Shown here: positions 1 through 8,297 of the stretch, piece by piece
Position numbering within the stretch: position 1 is the first letter of the stretch
Layout of the letters: every line of letters begins with the position of its first letter
From: Bacteroidales bacterium
Lineage (GTDB): Bacteria; Bacteroidota; Bacteroidia; Bacteroidales; Prolixibacteraceae
Assembly: GCA_012729335.1 (NCBI GenBank)
Contig: JAAYDJ010000036.1
Coordinates: 62,001-126,000, forward strand
Direction: 5' to 3'
DNA length: 64,000 bases
Position numbers and translations under genes: made by a program
The notes under the pieces: model-generated
What the model saw: the letters and a program-made list of their open reading frames with translations, nothing else
What the model was told of the DNA's origin: nothing
Database searches by the model: none

Positions 1-2620
1 ATTTGAACTTGTTGAAGAGATTGTCATACATGAGATCGGTGGCAGCACGGCCAAAATTGATTCGGTCGGGGGCCGCATTGCCCGCCTTGATGGGTACCAG
101 ACGATAGGCAAACCCCTCCAGCTGAAAGTAATCCTGAAGATTCAGAAACTTCGAAGGACCAATGGTGATGGCAAAGTATATAGGCCTTTCCCAGTTGTTG
201 TGGGCGATCATGTCCAGGATCATATATTCATCCTTGGCCAGATAATCCCTGTCGCTCAGATCGATGTACATGGTATCCACAATCTTGTCATAATCCTGGG
301 GCCTCACCACCTGATGACGGATCACCGCTTCCTTGTCGACTTTAAAGGTCAGTTTTTTCTTGGGGATATAGGCGGCGTTATCGGCCTGGACCAGTTTGGT
401 GGCCGGGTCGTCACTGTTCACAAAATTGACAGCTTCGGTCAGCTCAATCGACTCCCTTCTGATCCGCGGATTATCAAGCAGGTAAATGATGTCGCGGGTC
501 CCCTGCGTATACTTCTCTTCCGGAAGGGAAAAAGGCAGGGGCTTTGATTCGTATGCCTGCTTCTTCATCTGGGTAATGTACCAGTCGGTTTGCAGGTAGC
601 TGAGGTTGCATACCCTGACATCGGTTCTGACTCCTTCGACCTCCTGGTTGTACCACAAGGGGAAGGTGTCGTTATCGCCGTTGGTAAAGACCACGGCCTG
701 TTCAGCGCATGTCTTCAGGTAGTTGGCTCCCAGATCACGGGCGGTATAGCGGTTTGACCGGTCATGGTCGTCCCAATTCTCGGCGATCATGATCCCCGGA
801 ACCAGTACCAGGGTGACCAGGGTGACCAGCGCAGCGTTCAGGGAATCAGGAAGCACCTTTTTGAGGGCTTCCACCAATGCGAGAACCCCAAGCCCGATCC
901 AAATGGCATAGGCATAGAAAGATCCGGCAAAGGCATAGTCCCTCTCGCGGGGCTGCACCGGATACTGGTTGAGATACACCACAATGGCCAGCCCTGTCAT
1001 CACAAAGAGCAGGAATACCAGCCAAAGCCCCCTTTTGCCTTCACGCCCCTTGTTGTACTGGTAGAAAATCCCCAGCAATCCCAGGATCAGGGGCAGCATG
1101 TAGAATTTATTGGTGGCCCGGTTCTGCATGGATGGCGGCCGCGCATCCTGGTCCCCCAACCGGTAATTGTCGAGAAATCCGATCCCGGTAATCCAGTTGC
1201 CGTGTAACACGCCCCCGTGACTCTGCACATCATCCTGCCTACCGGCAAAGTTCCACATAAAATAGCGTAGATACATATGCCCCACCTGATACCGGAAGAA
1301 AAACCGGAGGTTCTCTCCCATCGTCGGTTTGGTAATCACGACCCGCTCCCCCTGTTCGTTGACATGCTGGATCCTGCGGCCCTTTATACGGCCCCAGCTT
1401 TCGTACTCAGGCCCGTGCTGGGGATCCTGGTTGCTCCACATCCTGGGAAAAAGGGTCTTGAACTTGTCGTCATAGTTGGGAACCACCCGGTGGTCGGTGA
1501 CCACGTATTTGCCGTCACGCTGGCTGTAATAAGGACTTCCCTGCTTATAACGCTCGGCAGGATTAAGGGGGGAATTGTAAAACTGACCATAAAATAGCGG
1601 CCTTGAGCCGTATTGTTCACGGTTGAGGTAGCCCTGAAGGCTGAAGGTATCGTTCGGACTGTTCTGGTCCATGGGTGTTCCCGCCGCGGAGCGGATGATA
1701 ATCAGAATAAACGAGGAGTAGCCGATCATGATGACGGTGACCGCCACAGCCAGAGTGTTGAGCCAGACCTTGTTTTTCTTTTCGGTCCACCAGATGGCAT
1801 ACACCAGTCCCGCAGCCAGAAGTACGAGGTAGATGAGAGACCCGGAGTGATAGGGTAGTCCCACCCCGTTGACAAAGATGAGTTCAAACCAGGAGGCGAC
1901 CTTCACAAACCCCGGAACGATGACGTACATGATACCTCCCAGGATAGCCACCGATACCAGCAGGGCATAGAGGATCCCCTTGTTGGTGACCTCATATTTC
2001 CGGAAATAATAGACAAAGACAATGGCGGGGATGGCCAGCAGGTTCAGGAGGTGCACCCCGATAGAGAGGCCCATCAGGTAGGCGATGAGAATCAGCCACC
2101 TTTTGGAGTGGGGCTGGTCGGCGACATTCTCCCATTTGAGGATCGCCCAGAAGACCAGGGCCGTCAGAAAGGAGCTGGTGGCATACACTTCCCCTTCAAC
2201 GGCCGAAAACCAGAAGGTGTCGGAAAACGCATAGGCAAGGGATCCCACCAGTCCGCTCCCCAGAATGGCCACCATCTGTCCCGTGGTCATCTCCTGACCA
2301 TTGGCAAAAAGCTTGCGCGCCAGATGGGTGATGGTCCAGAACAGAAAAAGGATGGTGAAAGCACTGGCCAGGGCCGACATGATGTTGACCATTAATGCCG
2401 CATTGTGGGGAGAACCCCCGAGGATCGTGAAGAACCGGCCCAGGATCATGAACACAGGTGCTCCGGGGGGGTGCCCCACCTGGATATTGGTGGCCGTGAG
2501 GATAAACTCCCCGCAATCCCAAAAACTGGCGGTGGGTTCAATGGTCATCAGGTACACAACGGCTGAAATCAAAAAAACAGCCCACCCTGCAATCAGATTG
2601 TACAGATTGTATTGCTTCAT
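1..2620 (-). CDS. DUF2723 family membrane glycosyltransferase (GT117-like), 3' end outside window
   Basis: I translated the reverse strand from an ATG at 2620; about 873 codons are visible and the frame runs off the window edge, so the C-terminus is missing. The N-terminus has a membrane segment followed by FWDCGEF (D35, E38), the signature of DUF2723. Many hydrophobic segments follow, then a soluble C-terminal part with WDDHDRSNRY and NGDNDTFPLWYNQE motifs typical of this family. The family includes human TMEM260, a protein O-mannosyltransferase, so a role in transferring sugars from a lipid donor to exported proteins or glycans is likely; the acceptor here is unknown. It stands alone on its strand, divergent from the ferredoxin gene, with about 190 bp between the two starts. 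Family assignment is firm; the substrate is inferred. Confidence 0.88.
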   Translation of the reverse strand, partial: MKQYNLYNLIAGWAVFLISAVVYLMTIEPTASFWDCGEFILTATNIQVGHPPGAPVFMILGRFFTILGGSPHNAALMVNIMSALASAFTILFLFWTITHLARKLFANGQEMTTGQMVAILGSGLVGSLAYAFSDTFWFSAVEGEVYATSSFLTALVFWAILKWENVADQPHSKRWLILIAYLMGLSIGVHLLNLLAIPAIVFVYYFRKYEVTNKGILYALLVSVAILGGIMYVIVPGFVKVASWFELIFVNGVGLPYHSGSLIYLVLLAAGLVYAIWWTEKKNKVWLNTLAVAVTVIMIGYSSFILIIIRSAAGTPMDQNSPNDTFSLQGYLNREQYGSRPLFYGQFYNSPLNPAERYKQGSPYYSQRDGKYVVTDHRVVPNYDDKFKTLFPRMWSNQDPQHGPEYESWGRIKGRRIQHVNEQGERVVITKPTMGENLRFFFRYQVGHMYLRYFMWNFAGRQDDVQSHGGVLHGNWITGIGFLDNYRLGDQDARPPSMQNRATNKFYMLPLILGLLGIFYQYNKGREGKRGLWLVFLLFVMTGLAIVVYLNQYPVQPRERDYAFAGSFYAYAIWIGLGVLALVEALKKVLPDSLNAALVTLVTLVLVPGIMIAENWDDHDRSNRYTARDLGANYLKTCAEQAVVFTNGDNDTFPLWYNQEVEGVRTDVRVCNLSYLQTDWYITQMKKQAYESKPLPFSLPEEKYTQGTRDIIYLLDNPRIRRESIELTEAVNFVNSDDPATKLVQADNAAYIPKKKLTFKVDKEAVIRHQVVRPQDYDKIVDTMYIDLSDRDYLAKDEYMILDMIAHNNWERPIYFAITIGPSKFLNLQDYFQLEGFAYRLVPIKAGNAAPDRINFGRAATDLMYDNLFNKFK

Positions 2621-2784
2621 CGTAATTCTGGTTATCCCGTTAGCGCTCCCGGCCCTGCCGGAAACGTGATACAAGGTGCGAAGATAGTGGTTTTGTTCAT
2701 TAATGGCAGAATCCCTGAGGGTTTAAAAAAATTTAACAAGGCAGATTTAACAGGCAGGTTGGCCGGAAATTAAAAATTTAAAGA

Positions 2785-2792
2785 TATTTTTG
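2785..2792 (+). promoter_or_regulatory. Bacteroidota -7 promoter element (TATTTTTG)
   Basis: TATTTTTG matches TAnnTTTG exactly and lies 21 nt before the ATG of the ferredoxin-like gene. A TTG occurs further upstream around 2759, at a slightly long spacing. The surrounding gap is AT-rich. Confidence 0.5.
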
Positions 2793-2813
2793 TCCGATGA
2801 TTAACAGAAAGAG

Positions 2814-3797
2814 ATGCTGAGGGAAATTGTAAAAATCGACGAGGAGAAATGCAATGGCTGCGGGGTGTGTGTACCCAATTGCCATGAAGGGGCGTTACAG
2901 ATCATTGACGGCAAGGCCAGGCTGATCAGTGAGCTGATGTGCGACGGACTGGGAGCTTGTATAGGTCATTGCCCGGAAGGGGCCATTACTGTTGAGACGC
3001 GTGAGGCGGAAGCTTACGATGAAGTGGCGGTGATTGCCCAAATGGTTAAAATGGGAAAAAACACGGTCTTTGCCCACCTGAAGCATCTGCAGGATCACAG
3101 GGAGGTGGAATACCTGCGTCAGGCCACGGGATGGCTCCGGGCGAACCGGGAGCTTCTGCCTTTCACGATCGCCGAGGTACACGCACTGCTGAATGGTCAG
3201 GCTTCTTCAGGCCAAGCCTCTTCGGGGCAGGTCGGGGCAGCGGATACCGCCCCCGTCAGTGCGCCGGCAGGTGGAGGATGTCCCGGATCTGCCAGCCGCT
3301 CCTTTGAGGCCCCCGCTCCGGGTAGCGGTTTCCCCCGCTACAACGCCCCCTCCCCCGCCGCGGCTCCCATATTCAGGATGGCGCCCGCAGAAGCCGTAGA
3401 AACCACTCCCCGTGCATCGGAACTCACCCACTGGCCCGTACAATTCCACCTCATCAACCCGGCGGCTTCCCACTTCCAGGGCGCCGACCTGCTGGTGGCC
3501 GCCGACTGCGTGGCCTTCTCCCACGGCGACTTCCACCGTACCTTCCTGAAAGGGAAAAAACTGGTCATCGCCTGTCCGAAACTCGACCAGAGTACCGACA
3601 CCTATGTCCAGAAACTGGTGCGCCTCATCGATGAAGCCCGTATCAACACCATCACCACCACCATCATGGAAGTGCCCTGCTGCGGAGGCCTCCTGCGTAT
3701 CATCAACCAGGCCAGAGCCCTCGCCCGCCGCAATGTCCCCGTCAAGGCCATCGTCGTCAGCTCCACCGGCGAAGTGCTCCGCGAAGAGTGGGTGTAG
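2814..3797 (+). CDS. 4Fe-4S dicluster ferredoxin-like protein with a C-terminal cysteine domain
   Basis: This is a 327-residue cytoplasmic iron-sulfur protein. The first cluster motif is complete (C13, C16, C19, C23, in CNGCGVC). The second has C43, C49 and C53, but the expected second cysteine is L46 (CDGLGAC), as I recall for other proteins of this type. The middle, roughly residues 120-200, is rich in Ala, Pro, Ser and Gly and looks like a flexible linker. The C-terminal third contains IACPKLD and EVPCCGG cysteine motifs. Proteins with this layout occur in anaerobes and are thought to move electrons, but the partner is unknown and no redox gene is adjacent. A consensus -7 element lies just upstream. 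Confidence 0.8.
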   Translation: MLREIVKIDEEKCNGCGVCVPNCHEGALQIIDGKARLISELMCDGLGACIGHCPEGAITVETREAEAYDEVAVIAQMVKMGKNTVFAHLKHLQDHREVEYLRQATGWLRANRELLPFTIAEVHALLNGQASSGQASSGQVGAADTAPVSAPAGGGCPGSASRSFEAPAPGSGFPRYNAPSPAAAPIFRMAPAEAVETTPRASELTHWPVQFHLINPAASHFQGADLLVAADCVAFSHGDFHRTFLKGKKLVIACPKLDQSTDTYVQKLVRLIDEARINTITTTIMEVPCCGGLLRIINQARALARRNVPVKAIVVSSTGEVLREEWV

Positions 3798-3953
3798 GAG
3801 CTGAACTTCCTCTCCGCCAGGCCGGGCGTACCGCCCCGCAGGAATCGCCAATTCAGCAATACCACCCCGCTGGAATCGCCAGTTCAGGAACGCCGCCTCA
3901 GTGGTATGACCTGATGGTGAAACCTTCTCTCTGGCTTTGCCTCACTATAGCTC

Positions 3954-4064
3954 AGACTTAAGATTCAAGATTCAAGACTCAAGACTCAAGACTCAAGACT
4001 CAAGACTCAAGATTCAAGATTCAAGACTCAAGACTTAAGACTCAAGACTTAAGACTTAAGACTT
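3954..4064. repeat. Heptamer tandem array, 16 units (AGAYTCA / AGACTTA)
   Basis: Sixteen consecutive 7-bp units, read on the + strand as AGATTCA, AGACTCA or AGACTTA, with no interruption. The left part is intergenic, between two convergent genes. The right end enters the metalloprotease gene: the AGACTTA unit at 4052-4058 provides its TAA stop codon, and the next bases encode the last Lys-Ser. The same heptamer family recurs at 39059 and 47969. Confidence 0.95.
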
Positions 4065-4718
4065 CGCCAGGTTTTCCCTGGCCTTCTCATTTTCCACGAA
4101 ATAATAGCTGCATCGTTCATCCCGGTTGTCGTAGGTATAGACCTTCCGGCCCGGGTATTTGAAGAAGATGGTGGCCAGAGCCAGGTCGCCGGCGCAGAAA
4201 AGTGCGTGTGCCGACTGCAGCATCAGGAAGAAGTAGACAAAAGGAGTGGGAAACCAGAGGAGAATGCCCGCGACAGAAACGATCTGGATGACCGCCAGGG
4301 GGGTAAAGGCCACGAACAGGAATGCCGGGCGACCCAGGACGAAGCGGTCGGCTTCGGCGTAAAAAATGAATTTCCGGAGGCTTCCCCCGTACCTGATGCG
4401 GGGGGCTCCGGCCAGCATCAGGGCCAAACCGTGCAGCAGTTCATGGATGACCACCAGCAAGGTAAAGGAAAAGAGCAGGGCGAGGAGGGCTACGGTCAGG
4501 GCCCCGGCATCCCCTTTCCAGGCCAGGATGACTGCCCGTGTCAGAAAGAAGAGGCCACTGAAAACCATCAGCGACTGGTATACCATGTAGGTGGGGACCA
4601 GCTTTTTATCCTCCACGACCTGGTCGACTACGAAATCTCTGATCTGGTCGTGGTGTACCCTGGCGATCAGTTCATATTGGCTGTCCTCGTGCAGAATGTC
4701 GGCTGAAGGGGTCTTCAT
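4056..4718 (-). CDS. DUF3267-like membrane zinc metalloprotease
   Basis: A 220-residue membrane protein with about four hydrophobic segments. The second ends in VIHELLHG, an HExxH zinc site (H92, E93, H96), followed by a conserved YGGSLRKFIFYAEADRF-like stretch, which fits DUF3267 predicted membrane metalloproteases. The longer open frame upstream overlaps the preceding gene; I chose the ATG at 4718 because it overlaps that gene's TGA by 4 bp (ATGA), indicating translational coupling with the flippase. The substrate is unknown. The stop codon and the last two codons are made of heptamer-array DNA, so the C-terminus (LAKS) may have been reshaped by array expansion. Confidence 0.75.
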   Translation of the reverse strand: MKTPSADILHEDSQYELIARVHHDQIRDFVVDQVVEDKKLVPTYMVYQSLMVFSGLFFLTRAVILAWKGDAGALTVALLALLFSFTLLVVIHELLHGLALMLAGAPRIRYGGSLRKFIFYAEADRFVLGRPAFLFVAFTPLAVIQIVSVAGILLWFPTPFVYFFLMLQSAHALFCAGDLALATIFFKYPGRKVYTYDNRDERCSYYFVENEKARENLAKS

Positions 4719-6211
4719 GCGTTGCGGGAAAGGATGATCCGGCCGATATCGCGGAGGTTGATCAGCTGGATGGCCAGGGCAAATAGCATGGGCAGGGCAA
4801 TCGCCAGAAGGTATCCGACCAGCCTGTGGCCCGCCATCTGGGAGAAATAGCCTGCAGCCAGGGTGAAAAGCAGGAAAACGATCAGCCGGAAGAGGTATGG
4901 GGCAGGAGGTTTCAGCCGGAAAAGGGCAAAGGCGATGACCACCTGGGCAGCCCCGGTGGCCAACTGGGTGACCATGCTGGAGAAAGCCGATCCCAGTGCC
5001 TGATAATGAGGAATAAGCCACAGGTTTAGCCCGATATTGAGGAGCATTCCGCCGCAAGCCATCGTATTGAGTTGACGGAGACTTCCGTTGGCGGTGAGAA
5101 GGGTTCCGAAGATATAGGTGGCGGCGATGCCGGGGAAGCCGGCCATCAACAGCCCCAGGATGTCGGCAGAATCGTCGACATGGGCATGGTACAGGAGGGC
5201 CATGATGTCCCGGTCATAAAAAAAGGAAGAGACGGCGATGACCACCGCCGGTATGAATAAAAGCGTAAACGAGAGCTGCACCATGGGGGCAATATTCTCC
5301 TTTTTCTTAAGCATACTGGAGAACATGGGCAGCAGCAGGCCTCCCACCAGGGCTCCGAACATGGCCACGGCATCGAGCAGCCTGAACGCCTGGGCGTATA
5401 TGCCGGCCTCCTGCTTCCCGACAGGGTCGGGCAACAGCCGCTCCAGCATCACCGAGTCAATCCGGTTGTAAAAGGCCATCAACAGTATCAGCAGGGCATA
5501 GGGATAGGACTTCTTCAGAAACACCAGACAAAAACGGAGGTTGACACGCACCGTGACCCTGCCGGTTTTCACCAATACAATCAACAGAGTGACCAGCATG
5601 GTGACCAGGTAAGCCGCCGTCTGCACATACACAAACCACTCAATCCGGAAGACACCCCCCGTGATGTTGGTGAAAAGCAACAGGCTGCAGAGCACGATCA
5701 TCAGGGTCCGGTCCAGCACTGAAATCAGGCTGTCGGTCCGGAAAAACTGGAGGGCACTGAGATTGGAACGGAGATAGAGTGTGAAGGAGATCAAAAACTG
5801 ATTCAGGATCAGAAAAAAGAGGAGAAAAAACTGGATCCTGCTATAACCGATGACCGCAGCGGCCACCAGGCTGAAGACGGCATAGACTATAGCCAGAATC
5901 AGCTTCAGCCCGATGATGTTCGACAGGTGCTTGCGCACCAGAAACCGGTGCTGCGAAATGTTCCTGTTGTTGAAGTTGGTGATCCCCAGGTCAAGCAGGA
6001 TATTGAGGATCATCGAGAAGTTGAAGAGGGCGAAATAAAAACCATAGTTTTCGGCACCCACCACATTCTGCACCGTCCGGTCTATGCCGAGTACCCAGAA
6101 CGGCTTGATCAGCAGGTTCAGGAATACCAACAGGATCAGGTTAGTGACAAACTTGTGCCTCAAAACTTGGTTTGTGTTAATTCGGAGGTTAAAAATAGCT
6201 ATTTTGACCAT
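4715..6211 (-). CDS. Polysaccharide flippase-like MOP family membrane protein
   Basis: About 498 residues with roughly 12-14 hydrophobic segments over the whole length, resembling Wzx/RfbX flippases that move lipid-linked glycans across the inner membrane. The start at ATG 6211 (MVKIAIFNLR) was chosen over more upstream codons because those overlap the divergent glycosyltransferase and lack a plausible N-terminus. Charged loops such as YNRIDSVMLERLLPD are typical of this family. It is coupled to the downstream metalloprotease by a 4-bp overlap and divergent, over only 37 bp, from a GT4 glycosyltransferase, so a role in surface glycan assembly is likely. The glycan is unknown. Confidence 0.82.
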   Translation of the reverse strand: MVKIAIFNLRINTNQVLRHKFVTNLILLVFLNLLIKPFWVLGIDRTVQNVVGAENYGFYFALFNFSMILNILLDLGITNFNNRNISQHRFLVRKHLSNIIGLKLILAIVYAVFSLVAAAVIGYSRIQFFLLFFLILNQFLISFTLYLRSNLSALQFFRTDSLISVLDRTLMIVLCSLLLFTNITGGVFRIEWFVYVQTAAYLVTMLVTLLIVLVKTGRVTVRVNLRFCLVFLKKSYPYALLILLMAFYNRIDSVMLERLLPDPVGKQEAGIYAQAFRLLDAVAMFGALVGGLLLPMFSSMLKKKENIAPMVQLSFTLLFIPAVVIAVSSFFYDRDIMALLYHAHVDDSADILGLLMAGFPGIAATYIFGTLLTANGSLRQLNTMACGGMLLNIGLNLWLIPHYQALGSAFSSMVTQLATGAAQVVIAFALFRLKPPAPYLFRLIVFLLFTLAAGYFSQMAGHRLVGYLLAIALPMLFALAIQLINLRDIGRIILSRNA

Positions 6212-6248
6212 ACTTTGTACTTTTACCAGGAATTCAAAAAGAAGCAGG

Positions 6249-7400
6249 ATGGTCATTGTCGTCAACACCAGGCTTTTGCTTAAAGAGCGGCTGGAGGGGA
6301 TCGGTTGGTTCATGGTTGAGACCCTTTCAAGGATGACCAGGGCACACCCGGAACACCGGTTTATCTTCTTGTTTGACAGGGCTTATGATCCCCAGTTTAT
6401 TTTTTCAGGCAATGTGACTCCGGTGGTGTTGTTTCCGCCGACGCGTCATCCTTTGTTATGGAAGGTATGGTTCGACTACAGGGTTCCCGGAATCCTCAGG
6501 AAATACCAGGCCGATCTGTTCCTGTCGCCCGACGGGTACCTCTCGCTGCGCACCGGAGTGCCTCAGCTGCCCGTCATTCATGACCTCAATTTCGTTCATC
6601 GCCCTGCCGACCTCCCCGGTCCCATCTCCCGCTATTACAACCGCTACTTTCCCCTCTTTGCCCAAAAAGCCACGCGCATCGCCACCGTTTCCGACTGGTC
6701 GAAAGAGGACATCGCCACCAGTTTTCACATCGATCCCCGGAAAATTGACGTGGTCTACAATGCCTGCAGCTCCGCCTTCCGACCTCTGAACCGGAAGGAA
6801 CAGCAAGCCGTCCGCGACCAGTACACCGCAGGAAAGCCCTACTTTCTTTTCGTGGGGGCACTCCACCCCCGGAAAAACATCGAAGGGCTGCTCATCGCAT
6901 TCGAGGAATATAAAAGCCGCACATCAGGTGAGGAGAAATTGCTGGTGGTCGGCGGAAAAATGTTCAAAACCGGAAATATCGCAAATCGGCTGGCCACCAT
7001 GAAGCACCGCGACGCGGTGGTTTTCACGGGCCGCGTGGGAGCAGAGGAGTTGCATCAGATATACGGTGCCGCGCTGGCCCTCACCTTTGTTCCTTTCTTT
7101 GAAGGCTTTGGGATCCCGGTGGTGGAAGCCATGGGCGCCGGCATCCCGGTGATATGCTCCCATGCCACCTCCCTGCCTGAAGTGGCCGGCGATGCAGCAC
7201 TCTATGCCGATCCCCACCAACCCCGCCAGATCGCCTGGGCCATGCAGAAAGTGGCCTCGGCCGAAGCCCTCCGGAACCTCATGATCGAAAAAGGATTCCG
7301 CCAAAAAGAGAAATTCAGCTGGGACCGCTCCGCTGAACTTCTATGGGCTTCCATCCTGAAAGCCACAGAACCTCAAAACCAGGAACCGGAACCGCTCTGA
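6249..7400 (+). CDS. Glycosyltransferase family 4 (GT-B fold)
   Basis: A 383-residue cytoplasmic glycosyltransferase. The C-terminal half has the GT4 features FVGALHPRKN, then PFFEGFGIPVVEAMGAG with the E-x7-E nucleotide-sugar motif, then SLPEVAGDAALYADP. The N-terminal half carries VIHDLNF and TVSDWSKEDI, common in mannosyl- and rhamnosyltransferases of this group. The frame is open further upstream into the divergent flippase, but ATG 6249 begins a natural Rossmann strand (MVIVVNTRLL). With the flippase it forms a small divergent glycan-assembly locus. Donor and acceptor sugars cannot be read from the sequence. Confidence 0.9.
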   Translation: MVIVVNTRLLLKERLEGIGWFMVETLSRMTRAHPEHRFIFLFDRAYDPQFIFSGNVTPVVLFPPTRHPLLWKVWFDYRVPGILRKYQADLFLSPDGYLSLRTGVPQLPVIHDLNFVHRPADLPGPISRYYNRYFPLFAQKATRIATVSDWSKEDIATSFHIDPRKIDVVYNACSSAFRPLNRKEQQAVRDQYTAGKPYFLFVGALHPRKNIEGLLIAFEEYKSRTSGEEKLLVVGGKMFKTGNIANRLATMKHRDAVVFTGRVGAEELHQIYGAALALTFVPFFEGFGIPVVEAMGAGIPVICSHATSLPEVAGDAALYADPHQPRQIAWAMQKVASAEALRNLMIEKGFRQKEKFSWDRSAELLWASILKATEPQNQEPEPL

Positions 7401-7441
7401 CCGACCAACATCCTCCTCTTCTGATATTTTGTAATGATGTA

Positions 7442-7513
7442 ATTCCGATATTCTGCCATTCCGATATTCCAACATTCCAACATTCTAATAATCTAATAAT
7501 CTAATTTTCAATC
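7442..7513. repeat. Octamer tandem array, 9 degenerate units (ATTCYRAY)
   Basis: Nine consecutive 8-bp units: ATTCCGAT, ATTCTGCC, ATTCCGAT, ATTCCAAC twice, ATTCTAAT, AATCTAAT twice, and TTTCAATC. It fills most of the gap between the GT4 gene and rnhB and ends 4 bp before the rnhB start codon, so it would be in the mRNA leader or cover the ribosome binding region. Its ATTC core resembles the heptamer arrays elsewhere in the window, but the period is 8. Confidence 0.85.
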
Positions 7514-7517
7514 ACTT

Positions 7518-8138
7518 ATGCCACATTCACTACGTGGTTGTCTGGAGCCGGGGCGGGAGGAAGCTGGTGTGGACGAGGCAGGCAGGGGATGTCTGGCAGG
7601 ACCTGTAGTGGCGGCGGCCGTGATCCTTCCCCCGGGATTCAGCCACCCCCTGCTTAACGACTCCAAGCAACTCCCTGAGAAGACCAGGAATCTCCTGCGG
7701 GGCATCATTGAATCTTCGGCCATAGCCTGGGGCGTCGGAATGGCCACCCCCGCCGAAATCGACGAAATCAACATCCTCCAGGCCAGTATTCTGGCCATGC
7801 ACCGGGCGATACAGCAACTCACCCGCACACCTGCACACCTGCTGGTCGACGGGAACCGCTTTTATAACCGTACCGGCATTCCTCATACCTGCCTGGTCAA
7901 AGGGGACGCCACTTTCCTCTCCATTGCCGCCGCCTCCGTGCTGGCCAAAACCCACCGCGATGAAATGATGCTCCGCCTCCACGATGAATTCCCCGGTTAT
8001 GGCTGGAACGCCAACAAAGGCTATCCCACCGCCACCCACCGGGCAGCCATCAGGGAACTGGGCATCACCCCTTACCACCGCCAATCCTTCCGGCTCACCA
8101 ACGATCAACTCTCCCTCTGGGATACCCTCCCCCGCTGA
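7518..8138 (+). CDS. rnhB: Ribonuclease HII
   Basis: A 206-residue enzyme that cleaves the RNA strand of RNA-DNA hybrids, including single ribonucleotides, in the cytoplasm. The acidic catalytic set is present: D19 and E20 in DEAGRG, D111 in LLVDGN and D130 in KGDAT, with spacings typical of RNase HII. NDSKQL near residue 47 and the NKGYPT motif near the C-terminus are also characteristic. Length is normal. The ATG at 7518 is preceded directly by an octamer repeat array and no clear Shine-Dalgarno sequence is visible, which is common in Bacteroidota. A start a few codons downstream is possible because the first 14 residues are poorly conserved. Confidence 0.96.
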   Translation: MPHSLRGCLEPGREEAGVDEAGRGCLAGPVVAAAVILPPGFSHPLLNDSKQLPEKTRNLLRGIIESSAIAWGVGMATPAEIDEINILQASILAMHRAIQQLTRTPAHLLVDGNRFYNRTGIPHTCLVKGDATFLSIAAASVLAKTHRDEMMLRLHDEFPGYGWNANKGYPTATHRAAIRELGITPYHRQSFRLTNDQLSLWDTLPR

Positions 8139-8254
8139 TCCTTTTCCGCCACCATAGGAAAACCATCCCTCGCATTTAAACCCCAACACCTAATGCAGGA
8201 ATAAAAAACCGTTAATTCTTAAAAATATTCCACCTGATTTAAACAACTCTTCCT

Positions 8255-8262
8255 TACCTTTG
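8255..8262 (+). promoter_or_regulatory. Bacteroidota -7 promoter element (TACCTTTG)
   Basis: TACCTTTG is an exact TAnnTTTG match in AT-rich DNA, 35 nt before the lipoprotein ATG at 8298. No clear TTG is seen at the usual upstream distance. Confidence 0.5.
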
Positions 8263-8297
8263 TTAACTGAAAAATCTAATATTTAAAAAGTTATGTT

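Noticed and set aside
3954-4064. Possible CRISPR or IS-end repeat
   Set aside because: Heptamer units without spacers; no transposase or cas gene nearby.
6084-6248. Extended N-terminus of the GT4 gene
   Set aside because: The extension overlaps the divergent flippase start, and the extra residues are not like a GT4 N-terminus.
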